From Combretum micranthum (Eukaryota; Streptophyta; Magnoliopsida; Myrtales; Combretaceae), in the NCBI GenBank assembly GCA_024138025.1, contig JAMXBD010001573.1:186001-250000 (forward strand): a stretch of 64,000 nt of DNA, written 5' to 3'. The notes below the pieces were generated by a model that saw nothing but the letters and a program-made list of their open reading frames with translations, was not told the DNA's origin and ran no database searches. Each line of letters begins with the position of its first letter. Positions within the stretch are counted from its first letter, which is position 1. The translations under genes and the position numbers were made by a program. This document shows positions 47,455 to 59,666 of the stretch, piece after piece.

Positions 47455-48176
47455 AACCAATTTATCAACGTACCTAAAGACATACATGCAGAACAATTTT
47501 TGTTTATGTTGTACTTAACATCGAACACTTCCTTCAAAGCTTGTTTCAAACTAAACTTCTTATTACTTGTAAGATTATCGAGTGCTCTTTCAAGAACAAG
47601 GACTTATATATGCTTACACAGTTACTAATGTAAGATTGGAACGCTTTCTCAGATGACGAATCACTGGCTAAGAAACCTACCATCCAATAATTATTAACAC
47701 TATTTGTACTCAGAATCTTGTTTTTCATCCCCAGGTCGTTGTAATCGTAGAATATAGTAATGTTCTTAACACTCGGATCATAGTCAAACGGTGTTCTTTA
47801 AGACTATGTTGAAAAATGGAGGAGGATGCTCCAAGCATAATTTTAACGGTGGATCCAATCTGGCTATTGTCATGATAGGGTTACTTTGATTGATGCTCAA
47901 CACTTGATATCTATCATATTGAAATTGGATACAAGGGTACTCCGGATAAACATGAACTTCTGATTGACAGTTGAGCTCGAATCCCTTGTGGTTGCAATGT
48001 TTTTGTCCTGCATATTCCCGGAATGGATACAAAACACTTATATTGCCACATGTAAAATTACGACCACAACCAAAGGGAATATCACCATCTGCTGCACCAC
48101 ATACAAAAATTAGAATTGTGAAGAAGAGCAAAATGGAGTAGCACCAAGTAGGTCTCATTGGAATAAGTACGAGCAA
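47455..48176 (-). pseudogene. Pseudogene B: LRK10-like receptor ectodomain (GUB_WAK type)
   Basis: Minus ATG at 48176 (or an in-frame ATG at 48155) opens a hydrophobic signal peptide (WCYSILLFFTILIFVCGAAD). Next come FGCGRNFTCGNISVLYPF, GQKHCNHKGFELNCQSEVHV and YQVLSINQSNPIMTIARLD, the GUB_WAK domain with its Cys pairs. A frameshift near 47790 leads into FDYDPSVKNITIFYDYNDLG and NNYWMVGFLASD. Further on, LKQALKEVFDVKYN and NCSACMSLGT form the WAK-associated end; one more frameshift and a TAA occur near 47605-47625. The final SGGxCG-type motif is not intact, and no transmembrane or kinase part follows within 500 bp. Confidence 0.85.
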
Positions 48177-48423
48177 AATGCAAACTATATTTTAAAGAAT
48201 TGTATCGAAATGTAATAAAAGATGCACTATACGAAGGTAATTGCTCTTTAAACCTTAAAATATATTAAAAAGATTACTTTCAGCATTATGGTAAAACATG
48301 TTACTGTTATTCATCTAACATTAAACTTCTTATGATTGACAAAAGGGTTAGAGGAAGTAACTTATTAGGATTATGAGAAATGTACCCCTTAAAATATTGA
48401 TTGGGTATAGATAAACCTCTAAT

Positions 48424-48822
48424 GGCTCGTTCACTTTACTATATAAAATAAGGAGGAAATGGAATTCCAATTTAAGGAGAATATAATAGGGTTGTAATGG
48501 CTATTACCATGTTCACTTTGTATAAAAACTGAAACAAGTAATTATTGAAATAAAAGGTAAAATATCTATAACACCCCATGTATTTATTACATAAAGAAGA
48601 CAATTGTATAGGTAAAATTTTAAAAATAAGGGTATTTATGACAAAGTTGAAAAATAAAACATTAAATAGAAATTCATGGTGGTAGGGACATGAATTACAT
48701 TTCATCATTTTATGTAATAGCAACTCATCATGAATTGCTATTTCCCTCAAGTGAACACTATAATAGCAACTTTATATCGAATGAGAAGAGAATGAATAGC
48801 TATTCATGTTAAGTGAATGGAT
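48424..48822 (-). mobile_element. MITE family M, copy 1
   Basis: About 400 bp with inverted ends GGCTCGTTCACTT and AAGTGAATGGAT. The interior, reverse-complemented, matches 62159-62508 (both carry CTTTGTCATAAATA-like and TAGATATTTTA-like words). Superfamily unresolved. It lies just upstream of pseudogene B. Confidence 0.75.
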
Positions 48823-49276
48823 TATAAATTTCTAAAATATAACATTTCCTCTATAACTTTAAAAATACGTAATTAACCTCCAAAATTTTACTTAAACCCT
48901 AAAATCATCCGTAAAAATACCATGGTTATAGACATGTATTAAAACTTTAGCATCAATTTAAGATATCTCTACACATTTTCAAAAGTTACGGAGAGGCAAA
49001 ACACACTATAATTTTATATTTGGGAAGAGCAAAGAAATTAAAGAGGGAAGAATTAGAATAGAAAATGAGAAGAAAAAATTGCATTTTTCCCATTTTTTGG
49101 AAAACAAAGGAAAATGATGGAGATGAGATAGTAGAAAGTTGATTTTCAAAAGTATTAAAATCCATAATTACTAAACCTTCATAAATAAAAAGTCATTGAA
49201 AGAATGGTATTTATGAGGGTAAAGTTCTAAATTCAATAATTTTCCTTATATTTCCTTATGTTTTGGAAAATACATT
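48823..49276. other. AT-rich intergenic DNA, no gene seen
   Basis: Between MITE M copy 1 and element 4. Before element 4 inserted it was continuous with 58054 onwards, that is, with the end of pseudogene D. Confidence 0.5.
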
Positions 49277-52200
49277 TGTCACACCCATAAGGCATCCTAG
49301 TAGTATTGATGCCTACCAAGGCCTTCAAGAAAATTTTTCTCAGGCATCAAACTATTAAGAAACTTTGTAGCGTGATCATTTTAAAACAGGATCATAAGAT
49401 TGTCAGGATAAGAAATTTCGCATACATAAAAGTTGTTTACAATGAGACTAGCATAAAACGTCCGCACAACTCCAAGTAGATCACATAGCGCAACATTACA
49501 TCTCAAAAGATCAAAACAAGATTCTATACTAGAAGCTATCTCCACAAACACTCAAGCCCTAGACTTTCCCCTTGAAGCCTACTACGCTCCTTATACGTCT
49601 CCTATCCTCACACTTGGTTCCACTAAAGAGATCCTGAAATTATATAAAATCTATCGGAGTATGAGGACACCAAGCTCAGTGAGATAACAGAATTCAAACC
49701 ATAATTCAGACAACATCAACCAAGTTATAATTACAATCATGTGCAATGTCATACTCACAAATATGAAATGCATGGTTTGAATAACCGAAATCCAAACCTA
49801 TGAGATTCACACCCTCCCTTGGGGGTTGAAGGGAGCAGCCAAGTATCCCATGTCCAGAAGGAACTGAGAACTAAAGAAAGGAGTAACTTTTCATTTCGTT
49901 CTAGATATACATAAATATTTATTATAAAAATTACCTCAAACTACTCCTTAGCTAGAGCTAGGGAGGGAGGATTTCCTTTAAAATTCTTTTGTTATATATA
50001 TGTATATACATCAACACATAACCACTAATTCATCTTAGAACCATTAAAATTCCCCTAAGTATTAACACCCTAAAAGCCTATTCTAATACGGGCGATGCCC
50101 TTCCGTGCCTGCATAGTTCCTATAGGACGAAGCAACCCTATAACGTTCTTACTTGGTCTCTCCTGTTAGTCAAGGCATCATTGCAGAATCGAAATATTAA
50201 CACACAACATGGGTATAATGTGAATGCAGCATGCTGTAATGCGAATGCTGCAAGCTATCGTGCAATGCATGTCCAATTACTAACTATGGATCAGATAATC
50301 TTAAGTTGGTTTATTGGTGGCCAAGTAATGTTCAAACAATCATCATGATCTCATTACACATCAACAACAAGAAATTCGTTATCACTTTAAATATTAAGAC
50401 TTAGCACATACCTGTACGCCATACAGCAAACAATTTCCCCAACCCCATCCATGATTGATTTAGTCATATTAAAGATGGGTGACATTACATTACAAGTACG
50501 ACAACGTGATAATAATTTAAGTCACTCACCTTTGTATCTTGTTCAAAGATCATAGTAGTCTTTAGGAAAGTTAAGGTCTTGATCGAAAGCTCCTATAGAA
50601 ACAACAAGCACATATCACCAACACATAACAAAGAAGATAGAACTCCTTTTAATGCTTTAAGCATCTAAATTCTTGCTATAAACTTCCTAACTTAAGCTTA
50701 GCACTTTCGTGTTCTATAACAACCAAGGGTCAGAGGTCACTTTAAAAAGAGTCGCGGGTATTTGGGTGCAAGAAAACATTTCACGTCTTAATAAATTTAA
50801 GGTCGAGGGCTAAATAAAAACATGTACAACTCGCGTCGAGTGCACATCAAGAGCTCGACCTTAAGCATTGACTAAAGTGATGCTTCAAAACTTCATTTTA
50901 ACTTAGCCTCAACAAGCTTTAGTAACTGTCGCAAGTCACATCAAAGGCTCGACAGTAAGCCGCAACGGTCACTAAGTATTCTCTTGAACATTTTAAGGCA
51001 TGACAAGCTTTATATCTGTTAAGGGTAAGTCGATGGCTCAACTTTAGGCCGCATATAGACACTATCATAAAAAACTTTATCCCTCAATACTTATACTAAG
51101 CTTACCTTCAATCCACTTCTAGCTAAAACCTTGGTCTTGACAATAAAAAATAACATGCTGACCAACTCTTAAGCAACTTTACCTTATCATAACTATTCTA
51201 GATCAGATTTAATCATCAAAGCATGTGTCCAAACATTCTAAGACAACGTTCTAACCACATACCGATCCATAGGGAGTTATCATCTAAAACCTATCTAGGC
51301 CATTAACAAACTTGAAGGCTGGCCTACTCTCGTTTTATTACATGTTTTACCATTCTTTTTTTAGGTAAACTCAAAGACATTTGTTTTGACTCATAATATA
51401 GATTTATCAAAACTCCAGACCTCAACAAGCTCTCAAAAGCAATTTTTTAACACTTCTTATAAAAACCAAGTCTAGATGACTTGTTTCAAACACATATGAC
51501 AGCATTTGTTTAGTTTAAACTTAAATAACTTTTCCAAAACATGGTCTTATCTATTTTTGGCATTTCTCAGTAGATCATATTCATTTTCCATCTTTCTAAA
51601 ACGTGTTATCTGCCAAAAATGCAAAATGTCAATTTCATTGTAAATAAGAAAATGTGTACATGCATGGTGTATCTTAATGAAAATACCTCTCATAACTTTG
51701 AAAACATGGTAAACCAAGGATATTTCTAATAACTTCTTGAAAACAAAGTAAAATGAAATTGCTTGACACTCTTGAAGATTGTTTTGCTTTTTCTTTCCTA
51801 AAACTCAAATCGTTAAGTGCGAAATCACGGTCTTTGGGGATCTTTCAAGCTAAAATGGAGAGTTTTGGAAAAAAACAGATTTTGAGCAGGTGAAGGAGAG
51901 TGTTTTTAAAAAAGTAGATATTTTGAAAATAGTATGATTATTTTTTGAAAACAACAACACTCAATTGGTGTAAACTTTCAAATCACTATTTAACTTATTT
52001 TTACGAAAATGAAAATAAGTATCGTTTAATGGGAGTTGTCATTTGAGCATTTGATAAAAGAAGTTCTATTTAAGAGAAAATGACAATCAATCCATGCTTT
52101 CATACTTATTGTAGCCTACTTGCATTAAATATTGGTGCCTTTAGAAAAGATTAAAAATATAGAAAATGAAACTTTAAAATCTTTAATGCATATAAGACAA

Positions 52201-52416
52201 GCCAAACTTTAATACCTTTATTAAATAGAAATTAATTAATAAAAGCCACAACTTTTGATGTAAGAAAGGCAACACATTAATTGTTAAGAAATTGTTAATT
52301 GACATATTGCCAAAAATATTCATTACTTCAAAATACTTAATTAGTTTTTGGATTCTTTTTAAATTACTACTATTATTTATTCATAATCTACCTATGGCAA
52401 AACCCTGGGGATGATA
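49277..52416 (-). mobile_element. 3' LTR of element 4
   Basis: 3140 bp, on minus from TATCATCCCCAGGGTTTTGC (TG start changed to TA) to GGTGTGACA. Follows the purine tract AAGGGGGGAAGGA (52417-52433). From about 51200 on it matches 56840-58053. The half without a counterpart resembles other Tekay-like LTRs, for example GTGCAATGCATGTCC near 50262 against 12925-12945. Confidence 0.85.
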
Positions 52417-52837
52417 TCCTTCCCCCCTTAAAAGAAGCTTTGTCTTCAAATCTAACGGTACACTTGGTCTATCAAACAGCTGGGGATAAGACTTTTTGAT
52501 ATCCTCTTTTGATTCCACCTTAACATATCTTATCTCTTTATTCCATAATGTATGTACCTTGAAATCCAAAATCAGACTTGTTGCTTTTCATATGTCAAAT
52601 TTTCTTGAGTAAGATCGACTCCAATTCCAATACTTTATCAGCATTAGGCACATACTTAAGTAAAACCGATACATGAAAGATATTGTGTATATTTGGAAGG
52701 GTAGGTGGAAGGGCCAATCTATATGCCAAAATTCCAACCCTTTCCAAAATTTCGAAAGGTCCAATATATCTTGGGCTTAGCTTCCCTTGCAAACGTCCTC
52801 TATGTAAACTCTTGATTGGTTTGATCTGAAGATACAC
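52417..52837 (-). pseudogene. pol: Integrase C-terminus and chromodomain-like tail (element 4)
   Basis: Minus 52837 on: IKPIKSLHRGRLQGKLSPRY, GPFEILERVGILAYRLALPP, HNIFHVSVLLKYVP, then after a break LWNKEIRYVKVES and IKKSYPQLFDRPS, ending before the purine tract. The middle of the chromodomain-like tail (the EEATWE region) is deleted. Close to element 1 and 3 tails. Confidence 0.85.
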
Positions 52838-53490
52838 CTCTTCTCTTTATGTCAGCCTAACTTTTTTGTCGATCTTATGCCTCTTTCATTCTTTGTGTAA
52901 TCATTACAACTTTATGTATTATCTATTGTACCAACTCAAGTCCTATAACGACACTCTCTAGATTGTCCCAAAACAAAGGTGACCTACATTTTCGTCCATA
53001 CAAAGCTTCATATGGTGGCATGTCGATGCTAGAATGGTAGCTATTGTTGTATGCTAACTTTACTAGTGGCAGATGTCTATCCCAACTTCCCTTAAACTAC
53101 AACACACATGCTCTTAAAATATCCTCCAAAGTCTATGTTGTTCTCTCTGATTGTCCATCTGTTTATAGGAGATGTCAAATGTTAAACTTCAACTGAATCC
53201 CTATGGCTCTTTGTAAACTTTTCCAAAACTTAGAGACAAATATTGGGTATCAATTTGAAACAATCCTTGCTAGCACACCATGCAATCTGACAATCTCTTT
53301 TATATATATACTTACCAACTTTTCCAAAGAATATGTCATATTGATAGGGACAAAATGAGCAAACTTGATCAGTTGGTCCACCACTACCCATATTTAACCA
53401 TATCTAACATTGGTTCTTGGTAGAGAACTTACAATGTCCATTGATATTTGATCCACTTCCATTCAGGGATAGGCAAGGGCTGTAACAAAC
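52838..53490 (-). pseudogene. pol: Integrase catalytic core remnant (element 4)
   Basis: Minus-strand reading gives DQISMDIV, FAHFVPINMTYSLEKLV, YPIFVSKFWKSLQ, TDGQSERTT and LAYNNSYHSSIDMPPYEALY with FWDN at about 52965. Many stops, often where relatives have Gln, Trp or Arg. Sequence beyond 53490 to the nested LTR at 53618 is a few unreadable codons. Confidence 0.8.
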
Positions 53491-53617
53491 AGCCTGGCCT
53501 TTGATGTTTGGCTTTTATTCTTTAACAAATCTCACATTAACTAACAAAAACTGGTGTATCTCTTTTTCATACCATTCCACCAATAGGCACTTTTAAGATC
53601 TTAGTAAGTGTTGGTCT

Positions 53618-56600
53618 TGTAAGCCCTTAGATTTTATGCTACGGGTTATGCTTAAACCCTAAATAGGAAGTCAACCAAAAACCTTAAAGTCATTAAATCC
53701 ATAACAAACCCAAGTAGATTTAGATATGGTAATCCCACGCTCTTATCCCCTAAACAACGGAATTGAGATAATTATGGATAATAGCTCGTAATAATAAAGA
53801 AAAACTTAAAAATCATATTGATTAATTTTTAATGTGTTTTAAATCCACATGGGATAAGTTTTTGAAAACCATGCCCATGTACATAGGACGGTCAAAATAT
53901 TTCGATAACACCATTAGATTCGTAAAATACAACGATTTTAAAAATATCAATTTTATAATTTTTCGATATCTAAAAATATCAGATATAGCTTAATTATACG
54001 TATTTTCTTTACTACCGGTATTAATTTATCTTATCTACTATTCATAATATTATTCTACACTATTCATTACTATTCACCTATTTTTACTTTTCTACACCTA
54101 TTCTTACACTCCAGCATATCTATTTCTTACTTTTTATTTTTCCCATACATCTTTAATCACATCATACCTTACATAACTTTAATTAACTAAAATACAAAAC
54201 AAATTAAAACAACTCCATCCCTCTCCCTCTACCAATACTGCGCCCCCTCTCCTCATACACACATAATTTTTTTCTTTTTTCAAATTATTTTATTCACACA
54301 ATTTTTCCTCCTCAAAACTCTATAAATACCCCATTTCCCTCCATTTCTTTCACACACTCATCACATTAACTAAACTCTCCCAAAATCACTACTCAAATCC
54401 TCTCTCTAAAAATCTCCTTTAACCTTTACATATTTCCCACATTTCTTTTACCTATATACTACCAAAACCTCTATTTAACTACCATCCATATTTATATTTT
54501 AGTTAAAACTCTTACCTATACTTTCTTACTATATCATGTAACTTAACATGACTATAGTATGTGTTTTCTAAAACATCTAAGTGTTATGGAAGCAATACTA
54601 TGTTCATGTTTTGTTCTTATTCATGACTAAATATCATTTATTATTATATTGTTACATGTTACTATTATTCTAATCTAACTTATATATTATATTGTCTGTA
54701 TTTATATATATATTTCTAGAGCATATAAGCTCACTAAACATAACCGTTATTTATTTATCATGCTTTGCAATTTTTATTTATTTCATCTGCTTAATATAGA
54801 CTAGTCTTAGACTTGTCTTTATCAAGTCAAAACGATTTATTTATTTTTTTGTTTTTCTTTTGGACTTGCCTATGTCTAAGTCCAGAAGCCTTGATTCGAG
54901 CTAAGACTTCAAGTACTTGATATTTATTATTTGTTTATCTCTATATTTTCGATCTTTCATATTAAATATTTGTCATGTTACTTAGCGATAAACCCATGTT
55001 CAACCATGATTATGTTGCTTTTTGTCTTAATAAGAATAAAAAGATTATTTTTGTTTATAAAAGGAAATAAGCTCAACTTACTTTAAAATATAATTTTATC
55101 ACTTAAGAAAAGTTTCATTAAAGTTTAGAAACTTTATATCAACAAAATATTTTTAAAAGTATTTTAGACAAAGGTCACCAAAGACTTTAGTATTAATAAC
55201 ATACAAGAATTTTCAAAAGTTAACCAAGAAATTATCTACTCATTTTAAACTACCATTAAAAAACTTAATATTAATAATACTTTGTTATGAGATTTTTTTT
55301 TTTAAACTTGGTTATTAAATCCTCACTAATATTTTAGTAAATACAAAGACCAAAAAAACTTTTCAAAACAAGTTGAAATTAACCCACCAAGTAAAGTCTA
55401 CTTAAGGAATAAGATTTGTAGATAACTGAGAAAGACTAAAATTTTTGAAACTAAATTATCTTTTAAGAGGTAAGAAAGAATAAATTATATCACACATTTG
55501 ATGACTCAAAATCTTTAGTTTTATTTCCAAAACAACTTAAAATAATTTTGTCAACTTACTTTTTCAACTATTAAGACAAATTTTTTTATGAAAAATCATT
55601 GATTAAGATAACATCATTAGAATCATGTGTACAATATGATTGCATAAGTATTAAAAGGATTTTTCAACTATATATACTTACATGTTTGCTATGAGATTTT
55701 TTATTGATAAAAAGTTCAGAAAAATCATATTTTAAGAGCTGGGATTTTCGTATCAATTTTGTATCATATCTTTTCAGAACCTAAATGACTTTTTATAATA
55801 AAAATAACCTTATAAATAGATAGATCTTTTCGAGTAGGTAAAAAATGTATATAATATGCAACATTTCGAGTTAAAATGAGTAAGTTATGGCCACTTTAAC
55901 TTGAAATTTCACCTTGTACGAATTTTGACAAATTTAGTGAAATAGAATTACAAGTTTAAGTAAAACTTCCAAAAAATACTCATTTTGGGTTTTTTTTTTT
56001 TTTTTTTTTTTTTAGGTGATGTAGAGTCTAAGCTTCCTTACGTCGATGACTATTTTGACTAGGCTTCTGTTGCCATGGCTAGGTGAGTTTAATTTCTTAC
56101 ATTTTTGTACTTATATTTTCACTTGTAGATTAGCGGCATTAGAATTAGGTAAAGATAAAACATGAAAGTGCATGTGCCTTACATATATGATTGAAATTAT
56201 GCTAAGTATATCGAGGGGGGAATTGTCTAATAATCATTGTATGATTAGTATAAAAATGATATGTCTGTGAACTTTATGATCACTCTTAAAATATATAATA
56301 TTTTGCCACGATTACTTGAATAAAATGATTCATTTATAGCATGTAGTGAGTCACATTGTATTCATTACTATACTCTTAGTGGGATGAGGGCATAGTAGTG
56401 AGGTGTGTAGAACCGAAAAATCTACTATATGGCGAATGTTTGCCCGATTAAAATAGTGGGTAGACACCCGAACTAACTACATTTTGGCTGCTAGTAGTGG
56501 CTTGTATAAAAGAACTACAAAAACATCATTTGCAAATTATGGCCTTACGGCCTGGAGTACCTAACCCCCATTTAATATATGATTCCCGGAAAATCATATG

Positions 56601-56735
56601 GATTGTTTGCTCACGTGTTTGTTGCATTTCATATGCTTGTTAAATAACTTGTTTGGATATTGTTTATTTGAGTACTTTATTTGTGGAAATAATTCTCACT
56701 AAGTAAGAAGCTTACCCCCTTATAGATATTTATTG
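53618..56735 (+). mobile_element. Nested LTR (family X), 3' end deleted, inside element 4
   Basis: Starts TGTAAGCCCTTAGATTTTAT and follows the same block order as 20407-24094: AAACCCTAAATAGGAAGTCA, TATA, GAGCATATAAGCTCACT, AGTTATGGCCACTTTAAC (near 55885). It stops matching at the TATTTATTGCA block, about 370 bp short of a full LTR end. A solo or partial element; its TSD cannot be checked on the right. Confidence 0.8.
54321..54328 (+). promoter_or_regulatory. Putative TATA box in nested LTR
   Basis: TATAAATA with a CT-rich leader, as at 21110-21117. A TGCGCCCCCT box (54239-54248) lies about 75 bp upstream. Confidence 0.45.
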
Positions 56736-58053
56736 CAACACCCTATCTTTGATTGATGCTCAGAGGATATTTCTCTTAGGTACTACATTTTTGACTCAGA
56801 ATTTTTTAATGAAGTCAAAAACTAGTTGTAAACTTAGATTAGATTTAATCATCAAAGCATGAATAAAACATTCTAAGACAATAGCTTCTAATCACATACT
56901 GATCTAACAAGGGACTTATCATCTAAAACCTATATCTAGGTCATCAACGAACTTGGAGGCTGGTCTACTCTCGTTTTATTACATGTTTTATCATTCCTTA
57001 TTTTAGATAAAGCTCAAAAAACATTTGTTTCGACTCATAATACATATTTATCAAAACTCTAGACCTTGGCAAGCTCAGAAAGCAAGTTTTTAACACTTTT
57101 TATAAAAACCAGGTCTAGATGACTTGTTTCAAACACATATGGCATGCATTGTTTAGTTTAAACTTAAACAACTTCTCAAAACATGTTCTTATATGTTTTT
57201 GACATTTCTTAGTAGATCATATTTGTTTTTCATCTTTCTAAAACATGTTGTCTACCAAAAATGCAGAATGCCATTTTCACTGTATATAAGAAAACATGTA
57301 TGTGTGCGTGTATTTTAATGAAAATTCTTCTCATAATTTTGAAAACATGGTAAAACAAGGATATTTCCAATAACTTCTTGAAAACAAAGTAGAATGAAGT
57401 TACTTGTTGCTCTTGAAGATCATTTTGCTTTTTCTTTCCCAAAACTCATATCGTAAAGCACAAAATCACGATCTTTAGGGATCTTTCAAGCTAAAATGGA
57501 AAGTTTTGGGAAGAACAATTTTTGAGCGAGCAAAGAAGAGTGTTTTTAGAAAAGTAGATATTTTGAAAATAGTGTGATTATTTTCTGAGAGCAACAACGC
57601 CCAGTTGGTTTAAACTTTCAAATCGCTATCTAGCTTTCTTTTTACGAAAATGAAAACAAGTTTTGTTTAATAGGAGTTGTCATTTAAGCATTTAATGAAA
57701 GAAGTTCTATTTAAAACAAAAGGATAGTAAATCCATTCTTTCATACTTATTGTAGCCAGTTGCATTAAATGTTGGTGCTTTTGGAAAAGATTGAAATATA
57801 GAAATGAAACTTTAAAATCTTTGAATACAAATAAGACAAGTCAAACTTTAATACCTTTATTAAATAGAAATTAATTAATGAAAGCCACAGCTTTTGATGT
57901 AATAAAGGCAACACATTAATTATCAAGAAATTGTTAATTGATATTGCCAAAAATATTCATTATTTCAAAATACTTAATTAATTTTTAGATTCTTTTTAAA
58001 TTGCTACTATTATTTATTCGTAATCCACCTATGAAAAAACCCTAGGGACGACA
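56734..58053 (-). mobile_element. 5' LTR of element 4, internally deleted
   Basis: About 1.3 kb. 56840-58053 matches 51205-52416; some 1.8 kb of LTR is missing on its left. The first ~100 bp (from TGCAACACCC) may be the LTR terminus rejoined to the middle, but that short match is weak. Confidence 0.75.
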
Positions 58054-58137
58054 ACATTTTTTGGTAGTGCCATAGATAAAGTAGAAACGATGTTCTTACA
58101 GAAAGATAGGTCTATGAATAAAGATAATATAATTTAC

Positions 58138-58565
58138 TATCATCACATGTTTTTACACTAGTTCCATCATGGAAATAACACTGCGTCTTTTTGCTTTTAT
58201 TTTTATAATTGCAATAATTAATTGTAGTCAAATTTAAAAAATCATCTTTATGTCACCAAACTGGTTCTCATTTAACTAGCATAATTAGAGGTATTACGAA
58301 TAGGAGCACCAACTGAGCCTACTCATGACAAATTTATCAATTGCAGTTAATCAAGATTAAAATAAGCAAGAGCTATTGATGGAATAGCTAGTACAATTCA
58401 TTGGATAGATGATGTAGCAGTCCATGGTGTGATGAATAGTTATAGCATAAAAATGATGTAGTTCAGCAGAAGTATGGTAAAATGGGATGTTTGAGGATAA
58501 TTTTGTATAAGGGAGTATTCATGAATTCTCAGCTTCAATAGCTCGTATTAAGATAAACGAAGATA
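58138..58565 (-). pseudogene. Pseudogene D: distal part of LRK10-like ectodomain
   Basis: Heavily decayed paralogue of pseudogene A (13929-14400). Minus reading gives LQLINLS and VGAPIRNTSNYAS against LQLLNLS and VGVPIDITTDYAG, and ends CYFHDGTSVKTCDD, the WAK-associated motif, before a GTAAAT donor-like site at 58137. Stops and frameshifts throughout. The N-terminal half (signal peptide, first GUB_WAK Cys pairs) is missing. Confidence 0.7.
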
Positions 58566-58680
58566 TTTTATTTTATGATAGAGGGTAAATGTCACAAATG
58601 GTATTTGAGTTCATGTTAAGATAAATGACAATATTTTATTTTATTATTAAGGATAAATGTCTCAAATGGTATCTAAGTTT
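58550..58680. repeat. 68-bp diverged tandem duplication
   Basis: Two copies, starting AAGATAAACGA and AAGATAAATGA, each with ATATTTTATTTTAT and TAAATGTCNCAAATGGTAT. Overlaps the broken 5' end of pseudogene D. Confidence 0.85.
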
Positions 58681-59658
58681 TGAAATTATTCAATTTAATA
58701 CCTGAAAGAACTTTAAAATTAATCAATTTTAGAATAATAACAAATGATTATGTTCATTATTCAAAAAAAGAAAAAAAATTAGGAATCCATGCAGTATGTT
58801 AATTGAACTATCAAAACCTTGCCATGTCATTGTACTTCCACGTAATCAATCTTCTCTTAGAATAGTCTAATTTGGAAAAATATGTACTGAGTTTTATACA
58901 TTATATATATATGTATGTATGAAAATGTGACATATAAATATTAATAAAATTTTGATATATATATATATATGATAATAAGAAAAAATACTCATAAATTACA
59001 TATAACTATATATAGATATATAGATATTAAAATTCTGTATATATTTACATTCCACTTATACTAATCTATATTATTAAAACAAAACCACCCCTTTGGTGTC
59101 TTTAGTGTAAATATTTTTTAGTATAAATGTTTTTAGCTTATAGGTATAAAATATTTTCATACCCTAAAATCCTGAAAACTAAGTAGGGTTTTAAATATAA
59201 ATAAATAATGGTTGAATAGACATAGTCTTTTTCTTTTTTAGCATATGGGTGTAAAATATTTTTGTATCCTTGAAATCATGAAATTAAATAGGATTTGAAT
59301 AGAATTAAATGGGGGTTGAATAAACACAATCTTTTCCGTGTAAAATATTTTTATATCCCTGAAATCATGAAATTAAATGGGGTTTAAATAGAATAATACA
59401 CATAGTCTTTCCTTTTTTTAGCATATGGGCGTAAAACATTTTTGTATCTCTAAAATCAAGAAATTAAATAGAGTTTGAATAAACATAGTTTTTTTCTTTT
59501 TTCGTCTAAGCATGTATCTTTATATACTGATCTAAACCTTTGATACTATATTTATGAGTGGCAGTTACCCAATATGAAGAAGTTACGTGTGGAAAATACA
59601 ATTATAATTATGATTTGTAATTAATTTTCTAATTTTTAGGACTAATTAAGGTTGTCCT
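58681..59658. other. AT-rich intergenic DNA with short internal repeats
   Basis: No gene. (AT)n runs near 58902-58972. From 59100 to 59480 a roughly 110-150 bp unit recurs about three times, sharing GTAAAATATTTTT and GAAATCATGAAATTAAAT words, interrupted by TTTTCTTTTTTAGCATATGG. Confidence 0.5.
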
Positions 59659-59666
59659 CTTCCAAC

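Larger units (their letters stand above)
49277..58053 (-). mobile_element. Element 4: old Tekay-like remnant, TSD ACATT
   Basis: Outer termini TGTCACACCC (49277) and GGGACGACA (58053) are flanked by a perfect ACATT duplication (49272-49276; 58054-58058). LTRs are 49277-52416 and a shortened copy at 56734-58053; matching parts differ by roughly 10-15% by eye. Only the integrase end survives internally; gag, protease, RT and RNase H are gone, replaced by a truncated nested LTR. A deletion joined that LTR to the right LTR near 56735. Confidence 0.85.
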
